From the NCBI GenBank assembly GCA_964521285.1, contig CAZFQS010000018.1:1-64000 (forward strand): a stretch of 64,000 bases of DNA, in the 5' to 3' direction. Positions 17,872 through 26,986 of this stretch are shown piece by piece. The notes below the pieces were generated by a model. It searched no databases. It was given only the letters and a program-made list of their open reading frames with translations, and was not told where the DNA came from. The DNA comes from G020354785 sp964521285 (GTDB lineage Bacteria; Bacteroidota; Bacteroidia; Bacteroidales; UBA10428). Every line of letters starts with the position of its first letter. Position 1 is the stretch's first letter. The translations under genes and the position numbers were made by a program.

Positions 17872-19323
17872 ATGGAAAAACATCGCTTAATTCCTAAAGG
17901 CATAGCGTTGCCTTTTATTCTTCTTACATCATTGTTTTTTGCCTGGGGCATACCCAATAATCTTACGGATACCATGCTTGCTGCTTTTAAAAGGATCATG
18001 AGTTTATCCGATACCAAAACAGCATGGATACAGGTAGTCTGCTACCTGCTCGGATATGGATGCTTTGCCATACCGGGCGCATTGTTCATAAAGAAGTATA
18101 CCTATAAATCGGGAGTGATGCTGGGTCTTGGGTTGTATGCACTGGGCGCATTTTTGTTCTATCCTGCCATGCTGACTTCTGAAGGAAGCATAAACCTTAG
18201 TTTCATGATGTACCTGTCCGCCATATTGATCCTTTTTGCGGGACTTTCTGTTCTTGAGACTTCAGCTAACTCATATGTTTGTGCTATCGGTGCGGAGCAA
18301 ACTGCCACGCGGCGTCTGAACCTTTCCCAGTCATTCAATCCTTTTGGTGCTATTACAGGAGTGGTGATCAGCCAGGTATTTATCCTTTCCCATTTGAATA
18401 CCATGACAGCTGCGGAAAGGGCTGCTATCCCCGCAGAAGAATTGACCCGGATTCAGGGCGCTGAGTTAAATGCGGTCACAATAACCTATATGGCTCTGGG
18501 TTTGGTAATGGTTGTTCTTCTGCTTGCGATATTTTTTACCAGAATGCCCAACCTGAAAGAGGATGATAAAAAACTTGATTTTTCAGGGACATTTCGCAGG
18601 TTAATTAAAAACAAAAACTATGTATGGGCTGTTACCGCTCAGTTTTTTTATGTGGGAGCCCAGATTGCAGTCTGGTCATTCATAATCAGATACACCATGC
18701 AGCAACTTCAGTTCGATGCCATAGTTGCACAACTGGGGAACCCGGTCACATCAGAAGAGATTATATCTGCACTAAGAAAGGTTGAACCCATTGCCGCGGG
18801 ATTTTATAATGTTTGTGAATGGATCGGACTTGATGTCCTGCTTCCCAGAACATCTGAGCAGGCCGGAGCTACCTATTATATCATGTCACTGATTGATTTT
18901 GTGTTGGGAAGGTTTATATGCACTGGTCTGATGAAAATAGTGAAACCCCGGAATCTATTGACAGCCCTTGCCTTGATTGCAGTCGCATGCTGTCTGACAT
19001 CCATCTACGCACAGGGATTCATAGGAGTATACACACTGGTAGCTGTTTCAGGGTGTATGTCCCTGATGTTTCCAACCATTTATAGTCTGGGGATTGCCGG
19101 GCTGAAGGATGACACAAAAATTGGGGGTGCCGGAATGATAGTGGCAATTGCAGGTGCAGCATTCCTGACGCAATTACAGGGCATAGTCTCAGACCAGTCC
19201 GGCAGCATTAAATTTGCTTACTGGGTACCCACTGTTGCATTTCTGGTAATCTCATATTATGCGGGTGTTGTTAGTAGAAAACAGAAATCTGTTATACTTG
19301 ATCAAGAAAGTAATAGTCATTAA
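17872..19323 (+). CDS. fucP: FucP-type sugar:H+ symporter (MFS)
   Basis: 483 residues from the ATG at 17872; nine residues upstream of it in the same frame do not look like protein. It matches the L-fucose permease branch of the MFS: FFAWGIPNNLTDTMLAAF in helix 1, AGLSVLETSANSYVCAIGAE, RRLNLSQSFNPFGAITG, and about 12 membrane segments. It imports L-fucose or a related sugar with protons through the inner membrane. A fairly large loop around residues 270-320 (VEPIAAGFYNVCEW) separates two helices. It stands alone, 20 kb from fucI and the fuculokinase, and could serve them. A TATATTTG box at 17836-17843 may be its -7 element, although no good -33 is visible. Confidence 0.85.
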   Translation: MEKHRLIPKGIALPFILLTSLFFAWGIPNNLTDTMLAAFKRIMSLSDTKTAWIQVVCYLLGYGCFAIPGALFIKKYTYKSGVMLGLGLYALGAFLFYPAMLTSEGSINLSFMMYLSAILILFAGLSVLETSANSYVCAIGAEQTATRRLNLSQSFNPFGAITGVVISQVFILSHLNTMTAAERAAIPAEELTRIQGAELNAVTITYMALGLVMVVLLLAIFFTRMPNLKEDDKKLDFSGTFRRLIKNKNYVWAVTAQFFYVGAQIAVWSFIIRYTMQQLQFDAIVAQLGNPVTSEEIISALRKVEPIAAGFYNVCEWIGLDVLLPRTSEQAGATYYIMSLIDFVLGRFICTGLMKIVKPRNLLTALALIAVACCLTSIYAQGFIGVYTLVAVSGCMSLMFPTIYSLGIAGLKDDTKIGGAGMIVAIAGAAFLTQLQGIVSDQSGSIKFAYWVPTVAFLVISYYAGVVSRKQKSVILDQESNSH

Positions 19324-19411
19324 ATAAAGCTATTTGAGTGAAAGACATTCTTTATTTTACTAATGCCATTGATTTGGTTATTACCTGGTTGCCTGCCGCC
19401 CAGAAAGATTA

Positions 19412-22400
19412 TTACTCCACAACTACTTTCCTCATCCAGATACCTTTATCAGTAGTTAACTCCAGAAGATAAACACCCGGACTTATATCACCCCTATGAA
19501 TTTCAACAGGAGTTTTTGAAATCGGATTCATTATTCTTATAACATTACCTGTTATATCAATAATTTTTATCGTATATATTTTTTCTGTTTCAGGAAAAGA
19601 AATGATCATTTTTTCACGGAATGGAACAGGATATAACAGTATGCTTGCTTCAGAGTATGCATCATTTATATTTTCAATCGGATTAATGGTAACATTTACC
19701 GTATCGCTGTTTTTACAACCGTTTTCATCGATAACTTCTGCCCAGTATGTCCCCTGCTGGTTTACTTCCAGGAATCGTTCAGTTGAATTGTCATTCCATA
19801 AATAAGAATACCATTCTCCCGCATCCAGAACTGTTGTATATCCTTCATTTAATAAAATATTTTCTCCCAAATCAATAGCGGGTAATGGATTTACATATAC
19901 CCGGAAATTTGCCGAATCACTACCACAATGATTTATAATAACATATTTATAGACAGCTTCATCGTCATTTGTAACAGGGCTCAATACTAAAACAGAATCG
20001 GTATAACCACCAAGAATATCATTATTTTTATACCATTGATAAGTGAAAGGTGATGATCCATATGCCTGAACTAATATTACAGTATCTTCATATTCGCAAA
20101 CATCAATATCAGCTTCATTACTTATTATCTGTGGTTCTTCATGAACTGTTACCGTTGCTGTCTGGCTAAACAGTGTATCAACAATATTTGAAACAATGCA
20201 TTTGTATTCACCTTCGTCTTCTAATGTTACAGGATTAATTTTTAATTCTTTAGTGTTGGCATTTGGTATATTTATTTCATTCTTTTGCCACTGAATAGCA
20301 AACAGGTCTATCCCATCTATTTTTAAACTTACACTATCGCCATAACAGGCTATGCTATTTTCAGGTTGTTCAACTATTGCTATTGTATCCGAGATAAACT
20401 CATATGCTCCTATATCTATCCTTCCATGAAAAACTCTTGGATAGCCTTCAATATCATAAGGTGGTAAATTTAATCCTGTAGTATCAATAGTACCTGAATT
20501 AATGCAGGGTGATTCTAAGGATAAAGACCAATCAGCCTCCAATCCGTTATAATCAGCACCAACGCCAGAAGATGGAGCAATAAATATCGGATCAGTTACT
20601 TTATTTGTGCCTGATAAACTGAAATCATCGTCACTTACTATATCATTTTCGCTATTCCTGATCAGACAATATTCAATCGAAAATTCATGAAACATGCTTT
20701 CCATAAAAATTTGATTCCCCGAATTTTCAGATTGATTATTCCAGATAATACAATTTTTTAAAACAGAATTACCATTTAAATGTAATCCCCCTCCATTATT
20801 ATTTGAATAATTATTTGTTATTGTATTATTAAGCAATATCGTAGTACCAACATTTGTATAAAAACCTCCACTGCCATGTCCAGTGCAACTATTGTTACTA
20901 ATAATATTATTGACTATTAAAGAATTGCCGATATTACAAATACCTGCAGCATAACCAATAGATATATTATTGGTTATAAAATTATTAATAATTAAATTGT
21001 TTTCGCGTACATAAACTCCTCCGCCATCTCTTGCACGGTTATTGTATATTATATTACCTGCTAATGTATTATTAGCACCAGTTATTGAGATAGCCCCTGT
21101 ATTGGAACCTTTTAGATTATTATTCCTTACTATACTCTTTGATATTACTATATGTTCATCCTCTATACTAATAGCGCCAGGAGTTGAATTACAATATTCA
21201 ACAATACAATCAGATAACCGGGAACTGGAAGACTCTCCGTACTTTCTAAATTTTATGCCTTTCCAGCCTTCAAATGTGTTATTGTAAAATCCAGATGTGT
21301 CTTTTGCAGTAAATAATATTCGATCTGAATTTGTTCCAATTGCTTCTATTTTCCCAAATATTTCAAGCACAGTATAGTCTTCAAATAAAACAACAGTTCC
21401 TGGATTTACAGTTAATTGAGCATTTTCATCAACAAGAACGTCACATGCAACAATAATGGTATCTAAGTTCCATACCCTATCATTTTTAATAATTCCGCAT
21501 TGGACATTTCCAACATATACCATGAATGTATCAATATCAAAATACCCCTGTCCATCTTCAATTTTTACAATAACAGTAGAGTTACCTTCCCATCCTTCTT
21601 CAGGGATTAATAAATATGTTGAACCGGGATTATTTCCAGAAAGCTCTGATATGATGACATTTGAATCACTACTTGCAATACTTAAAGTATGCAATTCATC
21701 CGGATCATTCCCTATATACCAGACCTGCAATTCTTCCATCGAAGATTTTAAAAGATATTGATCAGAAGTTGGTGTTAATAAAGGAGCTCTTCCCCTTGGT
21801 TCTCCCTGAAACTCGTAAGCCCCAATATCGATTCTTTTATCCAAACCATCATAAATTCTTGGATTCCCATCCAAATCAAATTCTGATATATCGAATTCTG
21901 CTGGTTTAATTATTCCTGCATTTATACAAAGAGAACTATCGGAAAGCCGGAAATTAAAATTGGAAGTATCAATAAAATAAGGATCGAAATTAAAACTATT
22001 GTTTATACCATTATTATTAAAAAGATTTGATCCTTCTAAATCATTCAATCCTTCTATATTGCAATTTTGTATTGTTAAAGAACTCTTACCCTTGTTAACA
22101 TCTACAAATCCAATATTATTATTTCCGTTATTTCTGACAATATTATTATACATTTGTACTATACTAGGGCCTAACTTAATACCTCCGCCAACGTCTGCTT
22201 TATTATTAACAACAGTATTATTGCTTATAATAACTCCTGATGAATAAGAAAGTGAAATACCTGAGCCATCATTATTATATATCAGGTTATTCGTAACAGT
22301 GGAAGGTCTCTTAAAACTTGTAAATCCTAATTGTATTCCATCTCCTTTATTATTGAATATCTGATTGTTTATTATATCAATGAAGTAATCCGTTGACGCA

Positions 22401-23323
22401 CATATGGCAGTGCCTTCATTATCATGAATTATACTGTTAACCACAGAGAGACTACCTTCACCTGTAGTAATAACAGAAACTGCTTTATTATGGTGAATTA
22501 TACTGTTATAAACACTTACACCGCCTAGATAAGATGAAGATATAATACAATCTCCTTGATTATGGTGAATTATACTGTTTTTAATAATCCCATCATAAAA
22601 AACAGATATAAACCAATTTCCTTTATTATGGTGTATGTTACAGTTTTCAATTCTAGCAGAACTACTATATCTTGGAATACAAGAATAGTAGGTATTGTAT
22701 TCAATTGTACAACTATCAAAAAAATGATAATAATCAACTGCACCACTTATTGATCCACAATTATTTCCAATAAAATTGCAATTTCTTGCTCTATTAAATA
22801 TTAAATGGTCTTTTATATAATTATATCTATACGTACATCTTTCAACTACTACTGGTTCCCCAAAGCAATCGTGTTCATATTTATGATCAAATACCTGCTT
22901 GCCGTATTCAAAAATACAATATTCAAATTTACGTTTCTGCATTTCATCACAACTACCGAAACCAGACTCTGCAAAATCCCATCCGCCATCAGTAGTGGAT
23001 AAATCATGAAGGCCTGTGGTATCATTAATGGTAAACAATATGGAATCGGTTTTTGTACCTACTGCATATATTGAATCTGCTAAAATACTGTAATACCCCT
23101 GGAATTCAACATATGTTCCGGGTTCAATTGTAAGTGTGCCATTTACAGTTATATCGCCCGTTACTTTTACTGTATCGGCGCTCCAGGTTGTATCTCCGGG
23201 AATAGGCCCCTGAATATAAATTGTTGACTGACCCGAAATTATTGAAAGGAAAAGATTTAAAAATATTGGGGCAATAAGAAAAATAATACAGTTTTTCCGT
23301 AGTCTAATTTTCAGGCTCATCAT
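19412..23323 (-). CDS. Giant secreted parallel beta-helix protein with Ig-like domains and T9SS tail
   Basis: 1303 residues. A signal peptide ends near SIISGQ. Two blocks of right-handed beta-helix coils follow (about 90-470 and 640-900). They have coils such as NSIIHHNKA, NNLIYNNDGSGI and NTITNNYSNNNGGGLHLNG, each block ending in a 'DIGAYEF' motif typical of choice-of-anchor/PbH1 proteins. Ig-like domains follow (QWQKNEINIPNANTKEL, EDEGEYKCIVSN), then a type A sorting domain (LLYPVPFREKMIISF to MRKVVVE). Such proteins are surface adhesins or polysaccharide-binding or cleaving proteins; I see no clear lyase active site. It converges on fucP, with about 90 bp between the ends. Confidence 0.85.
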   Translation of the reverse strand: MMSLKIRLRKNCIIFLIAPIFLNLFLSIISGQSTIYIQGPIPGDTTWSADTVKVTGDITVNGTLTIEPGTYVEFQGYYSILADSIYAVGTKTDSILFTINDTTGLHDLSTTDGGWDFAESGFGSCDEMQKRKFEYCIFEYGKQVFDHKYEHDCFGEPVVVERCTYRYNYIKDHLIFNRARNCNFIGNNCGSISGAVDYYHFFDSCTIEYNTYYSCIPRYSSSARIENCNIHHNKGNWFISVFYDGIIKNSIIHHNQGDCIISSSYLGGVSVYNSIIHHNKAVSVITTGEGSLSVVNSIIHDNEGTAICASTDYFIDIINNQIFNNKGDGIQLGFTSFKRPSTVTNNLIYNNDGSGISLSYSSGVIISNNTVVNNKADVGGGIKLGPSIVQMYNNIVRNNGNNNIGFVDVNKGKSSLTIQNCNIEGLNDLEGSNLFNNNGINNSFNFDPYFIDTSNFNFRLSDSSLCINAGIIKPAEFDISEFDLDGNPRIYDGLDKRIDIGAYEFQGEPRGRAPLLTPTSDQYLLKSSMEELQVWYIGNDPDELHTLSIASSDSNVIISELSGNNPGSTYLLIPEEGWEGNSTVIVKIEDGQGYFDIDTFMVYVGNVQCGIIKNDRVWNLDTIIVACDVLVDENAQLTVNPGTVVLFEDYTVLEIFGKIEAIGTNSDRILFTAKDTSGFYNNTFEGWKGIKFRKYGESSSSRLSDCIVEYCNSTPGAISIEDEHIVISKSIVRNNNLKGSNTGAISITGANNTLAGNIIYNNRARDGGGVYVRENNLIINNFITNNISIGYAAGICNIGNSLIVNNIISNNSCTGHGSGGFYTNVGTTILLNNTITNNYSNNNGGGLHLNGNSVLKNCIIWNNQSENSGNQIFMESMFHEFSIEYCLIRNSENDIVSDDDFSLSGTNKVTDPIFIAPSSGVGADYNGLEADWSLSLESPCINSGTIDTTGLNLPPYDIEGYPRVFHGRIDIGAYEFISDTIAIVEQPENSIACYGDSVSLKIDGIDLFAIQWQKNEINIPNANTKELKINPVTLEDEGEYKCIVSNIVDTLFSQTATVTVHEEPQIISNEADIDVCEYEDTVILVQAYGSSPFTYQWYKNNDILGGYTDSVLVLSPVTNDDEAVYKYVIINHCGSDSANFRVYVNPLPAIDLGENILLNEGYTTVLDAGEWYSYLWNDNSTERFLEVNQQGTYWAEVIDENGCKNSDTVNVTINPIENINDAYSEASILLYPVPFREKMIISFPETEKIYTIKIIDITGNVIRIMNPISKTPVEIHRGDISPGVYLLELTTDKGIWMRKVVVE

Positions 23324-23465
23324 TTCAGTATTTTAAGTTACCAGTAACATTCAAAATAAGTTAACAAATTTCATACTCATTTTCGGGCCATATTTTATTA
23401 ACTGCCTGATATTGTAGATGAACGTATTAAAATCATTGACAATAAAAATTGCAATTACTGAAATA

Positions 23466-24293
23466 CTATTTCTGAACAGGGTCTTTTACAAATTTAAGTT
23501 CATACCCGACTATCCTAAATAAAAACTTATAAACACCTTGAGTCCAGGATTTTTTTATTTCTAACCAGTCAAATATTATCCTGGTCCGGTAAATTATATT
23601 CTCATTTGATAACTCCAGGAAATATAAACCTGGTGGCAGATCTCCCCTTTTCAATTCATAGAATCCGGAAGTTATGTCTCCGTATATAATTATAACATTT
23701 CCGGTTATATCTTTAAGATACAGTGTATAGCTTTCATTCTCTTCATTTGGAAATTCTATAAATGCTGTCTGTTTAACGGGATTAGGCATTACAAGAATTT
23801 CATCACTATAATTGTGCTTTATGATGCCTGATTCGATTAAATCATTTATGTATATTTTAAATATTTTCTCGTAAAAAAGGTTAGCCGGACCGTCATCCAC
23901 TGCCCTAATCCGGATACTATTTTCAGCAGTATTCTCAAAATCAAAAGAAACATCAGCGGTTAATTTATTATTGATGATTTGAAAATTGTTATTATCAGTG
24001 TCGCCTTGCCCTGATACCAGGTAGAATGTGTGATTGTCACCCAAATCATAATCCAGCGCTGAAATAATACCCACTTCAGTACCTTACGGTAGATTCTCAT
24101 CTGCCCGGTTATTGCTCAGTATTATATCATAAGGTGCTCTGTTATTCCTGGGTTTGAAATACATATTAGATAAAGAATACCTGAATTCTCTTTCAGGGCC
24201 GTCAATATTGATAATGTATTTCTCAGGCAGTTTAATACCTGCCTGGTAGTAAGTCTCATCGTAGGGATAAGCCTGATCTGAATTATGGAGAAT
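23466..24293 (-). pseudogene. Decayed T9SS protein with cadherin-like domain
   Basis: The minus frame is open from 24293 (just after a TGA at 24296-24294) to 23466 except for one TAA at 24086-24084. It encodes a cadherin-type repeat (IILSNNRADENLP, stop, then GTEVGIISALDYD and FYLVSGQGDTDNNNFQI), followed by a T9SS sorting domain (VMPNPVKQTAFIEFP, GDLPPGLYFLELSNENIIYRTRI). The domain does not end the protein: about 40 unrelated residues follow (FDWLEIKKSWTQG and on), which would block normal sorting. The 5' end of the gene is missing. Truncation, an internal stop and a probable stop loss together mark it as a dead fragment. Confidence 0.7.
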
Positions 24294-24497
24294 TCAATGA
24301 GAAAAGAATTCTCCAGCCAAGCACAATTGAAAAGATGCTTGAGATCCAAAATCTGTCTTCCGGTTTATCATATCTGTGGTGGAATTGCCTGGGTGATTGT
24401 ATCGGACATAAGGGTGGAGGAACAGGTTTCAGTACATGGGCCGAGTGGCATATAGACAGCGATACTGGTATTTTGGCTTCAATCCATCCTTCCGGAA

Positions 24498-25394
24498 TTA
24501 TTCTTTTGATGCGTATATGCGGGATTTTCTGAAATCAGATGGTGAATGCCCTGTTTTTTCCTTAAAAGACTTTGAAAAGTAATATATATTTTCAAAACCT
24601 GTTTCAAAAGCAATGTTCTGTATTGAAGATGATGTGTTCAGCAGCAGATCCTGTGCCCGCTTTGTTTTGAGCTGAAGGTAGTATTGCTTGGGTGAAATTC
24701 CTGTATATTCCTTAAATCTTTTGCGGAACAGTGAATAGCTGATATTAAGTCTCATGGCAATTTCTTTAAAGTTTACAGGTGAGTTTATATTTTCATTCAG
24801 AAGTGCACGTGCTTTATTAATTTTTTCCTCAATAGGTTTCCCTAAAAAGTTTCTGCTCCTGAATGAAAATTGAATCTGTCCCAGTACCTGGAGTACAAGT
24901 CCGGTTATAATCTGCTGGTATCCGGGTTTTTCTTCTTTGCCAAAAGAGATAATTTCTTCAAACAAGGACTGTATAGGAAGGATATTCTTAAGATAAACCA
25001 CAGGCTCTTCAAGGCTGAAAAAACTGCCGGAAATTATATTGTCTGCAAACTTGCCGTTAAATCCAATCCAATACTCTTCCCAGCCTGTGCTTGTTAAGGG
25101 CCGGTAGCGATGCCATTCATGAGGATACAATAAGTATAATGTGCCTGGAATTAGCTCGTATTTTCCCCCGTGCCTGGACTCAAAAATGCCTTTTCCTTTT
25201 GAAATAAAAAGCAACTGGTATTCCTTAAGGAAGCGTCCTTTTTCCCACTTAAAATAGTGTGATGCAGGATGATGTTTGTAGGGATATTCAGTACCTGCAG
25301 GCACGACAGAATTTCCGACATTTTCAATGTAAAATCCTGAGTCTATGTCGTTCTTTGAATTTACGAAATATTTAAAAAACTCATTTTTTCCCAT
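24498..25394 (-). CDS. AraC-family regulator, probable rhamnose regulator
   Basis: 298 residues. An N-terminal cupin-like sensor (about 30-170; KYELIPGTLYLLYPHEWHRYRPL, WEEYWIGFNGKF) is followed by two AraC helix-turn-helix motifs (about 195-290; FKEIAMRLNISYSLFRKRFKEYTGISPKQY and IQNIAFETGFENIYYFSKSFKEKTGHSPSDF). It is divergent from rhaT-rhaM-rhaA, with 172 bp between the starts. By position it is the sugar-responsive activator of the rhamnose genes; the sensor ligand is an inference. No clear direct-repeat operator could be picked out of the very AT-rich intergenic region. Confidence 0.88.
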   Translation of the reverse strand: MGKNEFFKYFVNSKNDIDSGFYIENVGNSVVPAGTEYPYKHHPASHYFKWEKGRFLKEYQLLFISKGKGIFESRHGGKYELIPGTLYLLYPHEWHRYRPLTSTGWEEYWIGFNGKFADNIISGSFFSLEEPVVYLKNILPIQSLFEEIISFGKEEKPGYQQIITGLVLQVLGQIQFSFRSRNFLGKPIEEKINKARALLNENINSPVNFKEIAMRLNISYSLFRKRFKEYTGISPKQYYLQLKTKRAQDLLLNTSSSIQNIAFETGFENIYYFSKSFKEKTGHSPSDFRKSRIYASKE

Positions 25395-25566
25395 TTCTTA
25401 TAAATCATTTATCATTTTTTACAAATATTCATTATAAAAATAATATAAATTAGCTTCTATTATCATAATTTCAATTATTTATTATATAAGGAACTAATTA
25501 TCAAATAGTATAAATATCTGATAATCTAAGTTGTTAAAAAGAACATAACATTAAACCTGATTAAAT

Positions 25567-26601
25567 ATGGAACCGAAACCTTTACTGGGAATTTTACTGA
25601 TTGCTGTTGGAAGCATAGGAGCAGCAAGCTTCTATGTTCCTTTTAAAAAAGTAAAAAAATGGGCATGGGAGTCTTACTGGATTACACAGGGACTTGCAGC
25701 CTGGATAATTGCACCATGGCTGTTTGCATTATTAACAGTGCCGGATGGAACACTCATGCAGATCATTTCTGATGCCCCGTCTTCTTCAAAATGGTGGGCT
25801 ATATTCTTTGGAGTACTCTGGGGAGTAGGGGGACTGACATTCGGATTAAGTATCCGATATTTAGGAGTTGCGCTGGGGCAAAGTGTTGCACTTGGATTCT
25901 GCGCAGCTTTTGGAACTTTGATTCCGCCTGTAGTAGCAGGTGAAAATCTTTTCAGTTCTGCTTCGGGTATATTAATGCTTGTTGGAGTGGCTATCTGTGT
26001 TGCTGGTATTGCAATTATCGGCTATGCAGGAGCATTAAAAAATAAGAATCTGAGTGAAGAAGAAAGAAGAAAAGCAGTAAAAGAATTTGCACTGAAGAAA
26101 GGACTGATAATAGCCGTATTTGCCGGCATTATGAGTGCCTGTTTCAGTTACGGGATTGAGTTGGGTAAACCAATAGCAGATGCAGCAAAGAATCTGGGGA
26201 CAAATCCGCTTTATCAGACTAATCCTGTACTAATATTTATTTTGCTTGGAGGATTCTTCACTAATTTCGTTTATTGTGTCTTTCTGAACATTAAAAACGG
26301 AACAGCTAAAGATTATATATCAGGAGGGGGCGGCATTTTTTTCAATAACCTTCTGTTTACATTTCTTGCGGGTTTTTTATGGTTCATGCAATTCCAGTTT
26401 TTTGGGATGGGCAAAAGCCAGTTGCCGTTAAGCATGTCGGTTTTTGCGTGGAGTATTCTTATGGCTTTAAATATAGCATTCAGTAATATATGGGGAATAT
26501 TTCTGAAGGAATGGAAAGGCACCGGAACAAAGACAATAGTAATACTGATAATTGGTATAGTTATACTGATATTGTCAACCTTTGTTGTTAATCTTAAATG
26601 A
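25567..26601 (+). CDS. rhaT: L-rhamnose:H+ symporter RhaT
   Basis: 344 residues, the usual RhaT length, with about ten hydrophobic membrane segments. Family signatures include GSIGAASFYVPFKKVKKWAWE near the start, GVLWGVGGLTFGLSIRYLGVALG, and AFSNIWGIFLKEWKGTG near the end. It carries L-rhamnose into the cytoplasm with protons. It is the first gene of a five-gene plus-strand unit (rhaT, rhaM, rhaA, class II aldolase, kinase) with short gaps, and divergent from the AraC regulator. Confidence 0.93.
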   Translation: MEPKPLLGILLIAVGSIGAASFYVPFKKVKKWAWESYWITQGLAAWIIAPWLFALLTVPDGTLMQIISDAPSSSKWWAIFFGVLWGVGGLTFGLSIRYLGVALGQSVALGFCAAFGTLIPPVVAGENLFSSASGILMLVGVAICVAGIAIIGYAGALKNKNLSEEERRKAVKEFALKKGLIIAVFAGIMSACFSYGIELGKPIADAAKNLGTNPLYQTNPVLIFILLGGFFTNFVYCVFLNIKNGTAKDYISGGGGIFFNNLLFTFLAGFLWFMQFQFFGMGKSQLPLSMSVFAWSILMALNIAFSNIWGIFLKEWKGTGTKTIVILIIGIVILILSTFVVNLK

Positions 26602-26649
26602 TAATTGAAATTTATTAAAGTAAATAATAACCATTAATCACATAACAAA

Positions 26650-26964
26650 ATGAAAAGATTTGGATTTAAAATGAAACTAAAACCGGGGTTCAAAGAAGAA
26701 TATAGAAAAAGACATTCTGAAATCTGGCCTGAACTAAAAGAACTTCTGAAAAAGTCAGGTATATCTGATTACTCTATTTTTCTTGATGAAGAAACAAATA
26801 TACTTTTTGCAGTGCAAAAACAGTCAGGTCAAGAGTCTTCACAGGACCTGGGCAAGACCGCCATAGTGCAGAAATGGTGGGCATATATGGCAGATATCAT
26901 GGATACTAATCCCGATAATTCACCGGTAACAATAGCACTTGAAGAAGTGTTTTATATGGAATAA
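26650..26964 (+). CDS. rhaM: L-rhamnose mutarotase RhaM
   Basis: 104 residues, the normal size. The family pattern is clear: FKMKLKPGFKEEYRKRHSEIWPEL at the N-terminus with the conserved His, SGISDYSIFLDEETNILFA, and QKWWAYMADIM near the end with paired Trp. It interconverts alpha- and beta-L-rhamnopyranose, supplying the anomer used by the isomerase. It lies 48 bp after rhaT and 22 bp before rhaA. Confidence 0.93.
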   Translation: MKRFGFKMKLKPGFKEEYRKRHSEIWPELKELLKKSGISDYSIFLDEETNILFAVQKQSGQESSQDLGKTAIVQKWWAYMADIMDTNPDNSPVTIALEEVFYME

Positions 26965-26986
26965 TTAATCAAAAAAAATTAATAAA

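Noticed and set aside
22421..22640. CRISPR-like array of about 18-base repeats spaced 69-72 bases
   Set aside because: The repeats lie inside the beta-helix gene, are in frame with its coils (spacing divisible by 3), and vary; no cas genes are present.
24335..24583. Plus-strand frames antisense to the end of the AraC gene (one reads AYRQRYWYFGFNPSFRN)
   Set aside because: They overlap the highly conserved second HTH of the AraC regulator on the other strand, have no start or domain support, and are best explained as shadow frames. I see nothing convincing in 24294-24497.
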